Source of the DNA: Agarophyton chilense
Lineage: Eukaryota > Rhodophyta > Florideophyceae > Gracilariales > Gracilariaceae
Direction of reading: 5' to 3'
NCBI GenBank assembly: GCA_030374765.1
Contig: JARGXX010000068.1
Location: 3,968,001-4,032,000 of the forward strand
Length of the DNA stretch: 64,000 bases
Numbering within the stretch: the stretch's first letter is position 1; each line of letters opens with the position of its first letter. This document shows positions 55,527 through 64,000 of this stretch, in pieces. The position numbers and the translations under genes are program-made. The notes under the pieces are model-generated. The model saw only the letters and a program-made list of their open reading frames with translations, searched no databases and was not told the DNA's origin.

Positions 55527-58500
55527 TTGTTAAGCCCCTGCCTCGACGAATTGGACGGTCATGAGAATAGGAGCTCCTCACCTCCCAATAGAAACCACCC
55601 ACAATGGACCGCTCAGGATGAACCGGAATTGGAACACAGTAACGACCCTGTCTGTGTACTCAGGAAAGAGATTTACAAAGTTCGAGTAACCGTGGTACTT
55701 CGTTCCAATAACTTTCGAGGGACCACAGCCGTATTAGACAAAGGCGCTGGTCCCAATTTGGTCTATCCTAGGCTACTCCCGTTTGGCTGTTACCAGTTCG
55801 ATCAGGCAAGGAAGACCCCCAGGATTACCGATGCATCACGTAAACCAATGGACATTAAAGGAATAGTACCACTTTACCTACAAGTAAGACAAGTCAAATT
55901 CCGCACGTGGTTCCTTGTATGTCCTAACTTGGGCGCTGAGGCAATCTTAGGAACCTCTTTTATCGATCGATACATTAAGGCCATTTATCCAGGCCTTAAG
56001 GAAGTCGAATTCTACCGCGCACCTTCCATCTCCATAGCTGGTTCCGCCCCAGGGCCAGAAGCTAACTGCAAACAAGCGGTTGTCTTCGAAAACACGAATT
56101 CCAATAAGGTTCGCCTGTCAAAGGCCATAACGGTACCCCTGATGACCCAAATCGCTGTATCGGTCCATTCCCAGTCCTCAGGTCTCGTAACGATTCAAAA
56201 CCACTCGAAAAAGTTTCTGAAGCACCTTACCTTAATGGCCAATGGAGTAATGGACAACCACCCCAACAGGCCCTTCTTTGTCACAATCAGCAACTTCAGA
56301 GATAAACCCGTATGGTTACCTTTACGTACAGTGATTTGCATCACTATACCCGCGCCCATGGCCATCATGGAGGCCCAACTGGATAATCTTTCTACGCGAA
56401 CTCCCGACGAAAAAGTCGACTCTTGGGAGGGGACGGTCGCTATCGGCGCAGATTTCGAATCCTATAGGCCCCAGGTACTTGACCTCCTCAGGGAATACCA
56501 GGCCATGTGGTCAGGTAGATCGGGCAAAAATAGATCCACTATAAACCGCACTGACCTTCAGGATGATGCTAGACCACAGTTCCAGCACCCATACCGTCCA
56601 GGCATTAATGATAGAAAATTTGTCGCCGACCAGATGGACAAGATGCGCAAAGCTCTATGACTCATAGAGCCGGCGCCTCGAAACCAATCCGAATGGGCGA
56701 GCTCCCTTGTCCTCGTGGCGAAGAAAGATGGCTCCGTTAGGTTCTGCGTCGGCTACAGGAAGCTGAACGCAGTAACAAAGAGGGACTCATATCCAATACC
56801 CCGCATGGATGACTGTCTTGATTCCTTAGGCGAAGCTGTCGTATATAGCACCCTGGGCGCTAACGCCAAATATTGGCAAATCCCTTTCGTCGAAGATGCG
56901 AGAGCGCTGACAACCTTTACCACCCATGAAGGTCTGTTCAGATTTACTCGTATGCCCTTTGGTTCAAAGAATGCACCAGCAACCTTAACGGGTAATGTAC
57001 ATCATATTGTCCAGATTCAAATAGAAATTCGCCCTGTTCTATTTGGATGACGTTATAATCTTCTGACGGACCGTAAAGGAACACCTTCGCCACGTGAGGA
57101 AGGTGCTCACAATCCTACAAGACGCTGGATTAACACTGAAACTCTGCAAATGCGCCTTCTTCCAGGCCTCGGTGGACTATCTCGGTTAAGTCATCCTCCC
57201 AGGAGAGCTAACGGTAGCCACACGGACCACCAATGCGATCCGTCAGGCTAAAACTTCCAGAACCCACACGAAACTACGATCCTTCTTGGGCTTGTGCAAT
57301 GTTTACCGACGGTTCGTCCATGGGTTTCCTAAAATCTTGGCCCCTCTCAACGCAATGCTGAAGAAGGGAACACCTTCGGAGTTCAAAGCCCTTACCGACG
57401 ACCAGTATGATGCATTTCAGACCTTAAAAGACAAATTGCTGAACCTCTCTATATTGCCTTTACGAAATACCAATAGGGCTTTTGTACTGGACACAGATGC
57501 CTCTGATGTCCAAATGGGTTGTGCACTGCTACCGGAACAGGAGTCACTGAAGGATTATCGACCTATTGGATACTGGAGCAGAACGCTCACCAGCACGGAG
57601 CGAAACTACAATACTACCGAAGAGGAATGTGTAGCCATCGTGTGGTCCGTATTGACACTCCGTCCATACCTCGAGGGAACTAGGTTTACCATTAAGGCAG
57701 ACCACAATTCACTCCGCTGGTTACTCAATAAGAACGATGCATCAAGTAACCTCGCTCGGTGGCGCCTTGGGCTGTCAGAATATGAATACGAGATAACCTA
57801 TGGGCAAGGTATCAAACACCAGGCAGCCGATGCCCTCTCGCGAATCATTACCGACGGAACTGATGACACTTCATTGGACCACCTAATTTCTACCCCCTTT
57901 ACAGATGATGAACTTCAGGGTTATACGGAAACGGATGACCTTATGGATAAGGTCCAATTGGATCATCCTGAGGTAAAGGAGAAAGAAGTATAACTATTGG
58001 ACTGGGAGACAGTACCGCCTAATTCGACACCACCTCAGGTTAACGCGATAGCCCCAGAGGAAAAAAGTTCCTCCCTGTAACTATTGAGGAACCCCTCCAA
58101 GCGCAGGTGGAAGACGAGTTCTGCAAGGAAACAGCCCAATTGGTAGGGACCACTGGATGCCTATTCGACTTTGACCGATTTGGACTACTTTGTTGCCGCC
58201 GACCGCTGGATGGCGCACTCCAACGAGTAAAACCAAGTTCACCATCGGCACGATTCCTATATCTCGCCCATTTTTCTTGCTTGGATGGTCACTCTGGAGG
58301 CCGACAAATGTACCAGACCCTAAGTAAGTGCTTCTACTGGCCACTGATGGCGCAGGACCTATGGCAACCCGCACGAAACTGTACATCGTGCACACATATC
58401 CGAGGGTCTCGCGCCAACTATCAGGCCAAATTGAAGCTCTTCTCCGTCGCAGGTCCGATGGAATTTGTCGGAATGGAGATACATGGGCCTTTCCCTAAGT

Positions 58501-59720
58501 CGTCCCACGGGAAAAGGTTTGTTCGGGTTTTAACCGATAGGTTTACAAAACTTACCCGAGCCCTGCCCCTAGGGAAAACAACAGCAACGGATTTCGCCAC
58601 GGCCTTCTTGTCCCACTGGGTATACCTATATGGCATACCATTCTACCTCTTTACGGATAACGGCAGCCAGTTTGTATCCAAATTCTTCTCACACGTTTGT
58701 GCTACCTTAGGTATCAAACATGTGACCACCACGTCGTACCATCCGCAAACCAATGGCCAAGCAGAACGCTTCAAATGCACCCTTCTGGACCGATTGGCAC
58801 ACTACGTGTCGGAGCACCAATTGGACTGGGACGACTACGTTGAGCCACTGGTTTATGCCTACGACACGCAGGTTCACGCTTCCACGGGGACAACAACGTT
58901 CGCCTTAACGCTAACGAGAGTGCCCCTGCCGATAGCTGTTGAACTTCAGGAGTCTATCATACCCCAGGACATCACCGAAGGAATGACTCCAATCCAGGCA
59001 AAGCGCTACTCGCGCCGACGCATCGACGGCATTGTCCAATCGGGTAGATCTGTACTGACCAAAGCCTAACGGCGCTACAAAGATAATTTCGACAAAGCCG
59101 TCTGGAACACACTGACCCTTGGGAAAGGAGAACTTGTTTACCTATGCCGGGCACCGAAGGACAGTGAGGAACTCGAGGACACTACGCGGAAGCTTTTACC
59201 TTGCTCTACAGGACCATACAAGTCCTTAAGGCCAATCAACATATTATTAAGTTACTAATTGACGGCCTACAGGACACCGTATCGATTGATCGGGTGACAC
59301 AAGCCCCCAGCTTTCCCGAATCACCGAAGTCGCAGTCCCCTGGCCCAACGAAAACACGACGAGCTCAGGTAGATTCTCAAGTCTCCACATCCCCTAAGGC
59401 ATTTTCCGCGGACCTTACTACCCCCTTGGACCCGATGGCCATTGGCAATGACGATGACCCATCTCTTCCACAGACTCCGATGGATTCGCTCTTTGGAATC
59501 GCACTCTTCTTCCGGAGAATGAACACAAATCAGAATATGTGATCGAGCGCATCATCTCCGCCGGTCGAGGAGAAGATAGAACTATGCCCTATCGCGTCCG
59601 TTGGTTCGGCTATACACCTAAGGAAGACACTTAGCAAGAGCCCCAAACCATTCCGGCTAATTTTACTGCCCGCCATTGGCACTAAATCGGCAGCACGGAG
59701 CGCGGCCTTTAGGAGGGGCA
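55527..59720 (+). pseudogene. Element 3 protease-RT-RNase H-integrase-chromodomain (pol)
   Basis: Protease and linker frame 55,527-56,660 with LDKGAGPN where DTG is expected (Thr to Lys). RT 56,715-57,050 (GYRKLNAVTKRDSYPIP, FGSKNAPAT) is shifted just before the YLDD box near 57,040. RNase H is in 57,286-57,993 (VLDTDASDVQMG; TTEEECVAIVW; IKADHNSLRW). Integrase 58,107-59,069 is the longest intact stretch: CTSCTHIRGSR, VGMEIHGPFP, FTDNGSQFVS and HPQTNGQAERFK keep the DDE pattern. The chromodomain (about 59,545-59,690) has stops. More complete than element 2 in integrase, worse in the chromodomain. Confidence 0.9.
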
Positions 59721-59799
59721 ACCATTGGCCCGAATAATTCCAAAACGCCTCTCGAAAGGCCTCCCGACACGACGGTTCGCCGGAGCACGACGGTTCGCC

Positions 59800-60960
59800 A
59801 CAGCGCCCGCATCAGGGAACAAAGCCAGTCCTCAGGTGACACCTGAGGAAGACCTGAGAGGCTCTCAAGGTTCCGACGCCGTTCCGGGGCACGCACGTTT
59901 GAGGAACACAGGAGAAACTTTGGAAAAGCACAAGCCTAACTTTATTTGGCTAACTGGAAGACACCTAACAGCGCTCGCCATGATCTGAAGGTTCGCAAAA
60001 GCGTTACGAACACAAACAGGACTCATTTGGGTGGCGCAGGAGTAGCCCGTCGTCCTCATTGGAACCTGAATAGGCGAAATCGGGGCTGGAATCACCGGAG
60101 AAGCCTACTGTACCAATAGGACCGGCACCAGCGAGCCGAGCACGCTTCTTCGGCGGAGATTCCCCTGAAGAAGAATTATTGTCACCCTCTGAAGCCTCCT
60201 GGTCGCTCAGGTTTAGACCATACTGGGCATTTCAGTCGGCAATAACCCTCCGGGACATCATTTGTGCATTCTGCGGCAGGAAATTTACCATAGCGGTCTT
60301 CAGATCTTGACCATGTTTGACAGCTGCGGCGTAGCGCGCCAAGCGACGCGCTCAGGAGGAAGCTTCCCTCAGGACTGTCGCGATGTCCATGGAGGCAGCA
60401 ACACAAATGGCACGGCGGAATGGCATGGCGCACTGCCCGCGAGTTTCTTACAATGGTATGTTTATAATGGTCCCCGGGGCACTCATAAGCCACTTGGTAT
60501 CCCAAAGGGCTCCCCGCTTGGTCGCTCGAAGCCATGGCGCCGCTGCCCACAGGCTGGTCTGCCGAGAAATGTATATGGGAACCGACGGAAGCGACAAAGT
60601 CCGGAGGGAGAGTGGTATATCCGACGGGCTTCTAAGGCGATTGCGGCATCGCGCGCGACCAATGAAAGAATACCGCGACGGGAAGGAGGAAAGATGAAAC
60701 CAAATCGGGCAGGATGAACGACGTGACCCCAAATGGACGAATTGCGCACCGTTGTTCATGGCGGACGACGCGCGTAGGGTCGCCAAAGGAATAGCGAAGG
60801 ATAGGAAAAAAGGCAAGGACTCCCCTCCCCGGTGCCCGTTCAGTACCTTAGGTGGATTAATTGCCAACCTGGCGCAAAGGGTCAGCTCTTGCGCACTGGT
60901 ATCCCCGAGGATGGCGGCGATGCGACGCCCCGTCGCGCCCACTGTTAACGAGAGCAACAA
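59800..60960 (-). pseudogene. Element 3 antisense accessory gene, internally deleted
   Basis: Minus-strand gene opposite to this element's gag-pol. The 5' part is a 170-codon frame (60,960-60,448; GATGRR near its start, LATLRASS in the middle) matching the 41,23x-41,8xx region of element 2. At about 60,390 it jumps to sequence matching 43,29x of element 2 (MDIATVLREA...; ARYAAAV; then SPPKKRARLAGAGP near 60,120). So the conserved Trp/Tyr-rich middle is deleted. The remaining tail has stops. Confidence 0.6.
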
Positions 60961-61162
60961 ACCCCGGACTAGTCATAAAACGCCGACATGTCGGGCACTG
61001 CACCGCTCGTGTCCCGGCCATTAGAACGATGAGGATCATAACGTTCCGACCTAGAACGCAAGATTGGAGGTTCACCCATAGGTCCAATTAGAGCCAGACC
61101 CCCAGGAAGGTGTGAGGCAATTCTGACTTCGCCGTGACGGTCTAATGCTAAGGAGGGAGTTA

Positions 61163-61608
61163 TGTGAATGAGTAACGATAACGGTTGAACCCTGTAAGCT
61201 GCCGGGGCGTAAGGGATCTTACAGACGCCACGAGGGGTGGCTGACCTCAGCTGGGCTCATTTAGATTATTATTTTGTTTTAATTAGTGTAATAGATTAGC
61301 ATTTCAGTGCCAGGGAGATCCCAGCGCCTGGCCAGTGTCATTTACTTGGCTCGAGTGACGCTTCTCCCTTAGAGTAGGGTAGGCACCGTTAGGATACTAA
61401 ATAACCGCATTTGGTATATTAGTTCCACTAATTGGTCTTCAAGCCATCTTTTCCGTTGCTTCAACCTGTAGGACTACGCTGTAAACGCCAACCCAATGCA
61501 CCAAGTGCTCTGAGAGTGCCGCCGCCAAGGATTCGAACCTTGGGACCCGCTCTACCACGCTACTACCGGTCGAGACCCGTACGCCGACCCACCAGTCATT
61601 GCGTTACA
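61163..61608 (+). repeat. Element 3, 3' LTR (446 bp)
   Basis: TGTGAATGAG...GCGTTACA. It carries the best-preserved tRNA-like segment (61,511-61,566). Confidence 0.92.
61511..61566 (-). other. tRNA-like segment inside the chromovirus LTR
   Basis: On the minus strand a D-arm-like TAGCGTGGTAGAGCG is followed directly by a T-arm-like hairpin, CCAAGG / loop TTCGAAT / CCTTGG, then CGGCGGCAC. T54-T55-C56 and A58 positions and the GC closing pair match a true T-arm and a Pol III B box (GGTTCGAATCC). The anticodon arm is absent. Copies occur in all four LTRs of elements 2 and 3. Confidence 0.55.
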
Positions 61609-61900
61609 AGTACTGTTGGAACCGCTGTTGTTCATCATCGCAGGCGGTAGATCAACCTGAAGAGCCTGAAGAATACGCCAGGATCTCGGGAGGGGCGGCC
61701 GACTGGTCGAAGGAAAAGCTTGCAGCGGACCGTCTTCAGTTCAGCCAGATTGTTCGCTCTTCAAAGATGAAACTGCGAAGGTGTTTGTACATCGGCGAGA
61801 CCGGAAAGAAACCAGCTAACCTGGTACGGTTTTATGCCCATTTTCCGGCTCTCAGTCCACCATGACTCCGGTTGCTTTGCGCCTAAGGAAAGAGATAAGG
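61609..61900 (+). other. Unidentified coding-like fragment right of element 3
   Basis: A plus frame through 61,609-61,865 encodes EEPEEYARISGG, DWSKEKLAADRLQF and CLYIGETGKKP, which looks protein-like, but I cannot assign it. It begins at the LTR boundary, so it may be the interrupted target of element 3. Confidence 0.3.
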
Positions 61901-63547
61901 AGTTTAAGTCCATGAGGGATGGTTCGTTAGGACTTAGGTACGTTTCGCAGATGTGCGACGTATGACAAACACCACATTACGTGGAGTATCATTGCCCATT
62001 TAGACGACCTGCGCATTTCATTTACACGTACTCAGTCGCCGTAGGCCCATGAGATAGGAATGACTTGAACACACGTAGCAAGAAAGGTTAAGAAGTGGCT
62101 GCCAGCATTGCTGGATATTTTAGATATTTACCTTAATTTTTTATACTTATGCAGGCCGATGTACTACAATACCTAGTACTATTTTGTGCCTCGGCGAATT
62201 CGCCAGCCGATCAAGTAAACTTCTGATCCAAGGGTTCTTGGCTTCAGACTTGTTCGCCTTCGCCATTACTCACACCACCGAAAGGATAGCCGCCGCAACT
62301 GGCGACCTTTCTATCCCTTGTCTTTCAACTGGTGTTACACTGGAACTGTCGGAGGCTCGTTATAAACATCTTCTTTTGATTCTAAACCCACTACTGAGTT
62401 TCTTCCTCTCTTTCTCATTCTCTAATTTCCCCTTTATTCTACCCTCACTCTAGTGGTTTCTGTTGCTCTTTTTGTCAGTATTTTTTTTGATGCCCTCGTG
62501 ACTTTAGGCTTTCGACACCTTGTTGTTGCTGTAATCTACACAGTGGAATCTTGACCTCTCCGGAAAATACACTACGCAGGTTTTATGGTTTCTACTTTTT
62601 CTTTTTAATTATCCTCTTTTTGCGTGAAGTTAAGACTCTAACTGAAACACAGAATTAGCTTTGCTCAGCTAATAAGGCTCCGCCCGCTGATTTACATTGT
62701 TGAGAAAAAGATCCGGTAGTCGGTTTATCTCGAGGCATCGCACCTAAAAGACATCCTATGCTATCCAGAGACAAATGGTTTTCAGATTACTAATGAAGTT
62801 CCAAACGATGGAGAGCTGCTTCCTGTTACGTATGGAGATGAAATTTAGACTAATACTAGTTCAAGCATTCTTACTATGACAGGCAGGAATACACTAAACT
62901 CTTTGGTGAGAGTTAATTAGACCAGATGGGCAAGGCAAAATGTGTCCCTGTCTTTGAATGGTCCAATGCATATGCAGCAGTGAAAAGAGAGGGGACCGGT
63001 TGGGATTTTTATCCTGGTTTCGAGTGGTTCCTTGGCACCTTCTCCGTTCCAGTTATTTATTTAGATGTTTTCTGTTGCTCATATAGGAAAAGTATTCAAT
63101 CCACCGACTTTTGGTTAGAAGGTGAAGATCTAAACCCAGTGGAAATCTGAGATAGAGGTATGATATAAGTTTGATATAAACTCAGAGATATAATTTGGAT
63201 ATATTTCACCGACGTGTTTCAGATAAAGGGTATATATAGATTTGATATGTTTAAGTTCCTTAACAGATTTGTTTTTAATGTTTGTTTGATAAATTTCGGA
63301 TACCCCTGGGATTTTTTTAAGAGAAAGGCCAGATGTCGTTCTACTATTACAAAGATAGAGGCCAGTAATCGCATCGAGATTTCTCCGTGGAGACAAAAGG
63401 GCAAAATTGATGCGGTTATGATGAGCGCTGAAACAACTTTGGATAGGGCGGTTATTTTTACTTATAAGCAGGACAGACCTGCATTATCGGGAGCTAGTCC
63501 AAAATAATAGCAGGGTATGATAACGAAAACCCTGTAGCACCTAGTGG
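61901..63547. other. AT-rich region, no gene recognised
   Basis: About 1.6 kb. Broken coding-like scraps (for example around 62,720-62,850 and 62,926-63,150) suggest decayed transposon DNA, but no family can be named. A run of ATATAA/GATAT-rich sequence lies at 63,150-63,250. Confidence 0.35.
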
Positions 63548-63943
63548 GTGCATCTGATTATTCCTATTTTTCCACCACACCACTCTGCTTCGTATCGACG
63601 ACGACTTGATGCTCACCCTTCCACAACACGGCGCCGCACTTATTCACTGACCGCACATGAAGTTTCCACCACCCGTACTGTACTTTCTTGCATCGTGCCG
63701 CGCTTAGACCACTTTCCTCCCATGTTCAAGAACCATAGTGTTGTGCACTTTAAACTGCGGCACGTCGAACCCCAGGAACGAGGACGCGCCACCGAACGCC
63801 AGCCCTACCTAGTTGTATACAATGGATACCATCAGAGATCAGGAATCCCAATGTATGAAATTCATTTCATTCAGCAAAACGGTCCAAGCGCATCGTCTGG
63901 ACATCAAATGCGGCGAGCTCTCTCTCGAAATAGTTGGAGATAA
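63548..63943 (+). CDS. Hypothetical protein (uncertain)
   Basis: Open frame of 131 codons. An ATG within it at about 63,722 starts a more protein-like stretch (VHFKLRHVEPQERG; PYLVVYNGYHQRSGIPMYEIHFIQQNG). The first half is His/Ser/Arg/Thr-rich and may be leader. No domain is recognised and the window ends soon after, so a downstream exon cannot be excluded. Confidence 0.25.
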   Translation: MHLIIPIFPPHHSASYRRRLDAHPSTTRRRTYSLTAHEVSTTRTVLSCIVPRLDHFPPMFKNHSVVHFKLRHVEPQERGRATERQPYLVVYNGYHQRSGIPMYEIHFIQQNGPSASSGHQMRRALSRNSWR

Positions 63944-64000
63944 TGGAAATTTCAATGGCTCCGCTACATGAGATTCATGATCTAAAGTTTCTGAGCACCC

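Larger units (their letters stand above)
52794..61608 (+). mobile_element. Element 3: chromovirus, same family as element 2, opposite orientation
   Basis: An 8.8-kb element on the plus strand with 446-bp LTRs at 52,794-53,239 and 61,163-61,608. Primer-binding site 53,243-53,256; purine tract AAGGAGGGAG at 61,150-61,159. Gag, protease, RT, RNase H, integrase and chromodomain are all present with lesions. The antisense accessory region is about 1.4 kb shorter than in element 2. No target duplication (ATATC left, AGTAC right). Confidence 0.92.

Noticed and set aside
61511-61566. Functional tRNA gene
   Set aside because: No anticodon arm and no paired acceptor stem; it sits inside an LTR and is repeated with each LTR, so it is reported as tRNA-like only.

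Overview
The window is nuclear DNA of a eukaryote. The best fit is a red alga, plausibly a florideophyte such as Chondrus; this is inference from gene content and architecture. The support is a glycogen/starch-type branching enzyme next to other housekeeping genes, very compact and nearly intronless genes (the few introns I can place are 55-88 nt), and a sharp switch from a gene-dense island to a retrotransposon-dense tract.

Positions 1-18,100 are the gene island. In order it holds tripeptidyl-peptidase II (minus), a GT90/CAP10-like glycosyltransferase (plus), a small RING-finger protein (minus), a Tim17/Tim22/Tim23-like membrane protein (plus), a membrane-anchored RING-like protein (minus), a polyol-type zinc dehydrogenase with one intron (minus), a 1,4-alpha-glucan branching enzyme (minus) and a secreted metallo-beta-lactamase-fold hydrolase with two introns (minus). 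Several pairs are divergent or convergent with only 100-1,000 bp between them. Positions 18,100-19,880 are AT-rich and look empty.

Positions 19,881-61,608 are almost entirely mobile DNA. Element 1 (19,881-30,062, minus) is a Ty3/gypsy-type LTR retrotransposon with a perfect 5-bp target duplication. A PIF/Harbinger remnant follows (30,289-31,632). Element 4 (33,003-38,266, minus) is a Ty1/copia element with a perfect target duplication and a primer site matching the anticodon half of initiator tRNA-Met. A badly decayed Ty3-type gag sits at 38,940-40,690. Elements 2 (40,700-50,908, minus) and 3 (52,794-61,608, plus) belong to one chromodomain-bearing Ty3/gypsy (chromovirus) family and lie head to head as a giant inverted repeat. 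Positions 61,609-64,000 hold nothing I can name.

The most interesting result concerns elements 1, 2 and 3. Each carries, between integrase and 3' LTR, an extra long gene in ANTISENSE orientation. Its protein is recognisably conserved between the two families, although their LTRs are unrelated. Element 1 is also saturated, in LTRs, coding and non-coding parts alike, with a short split palindrome ACC-N5-GGT (about 45-50 copies in 10 kb against 2-3 expected). Elements 2 and 3 are enriched in a different one, CCT-N(1-2)-AGG. A family-specific dispersed motif plus a dedicated extra protein resembles the VANC/VANDAL anti-silencing arrangement of Arabidopsis DNA transposons. If correct, this would be an LTR-retrotransposon counterpart in a red alga; that functional reading is a hypothesis.
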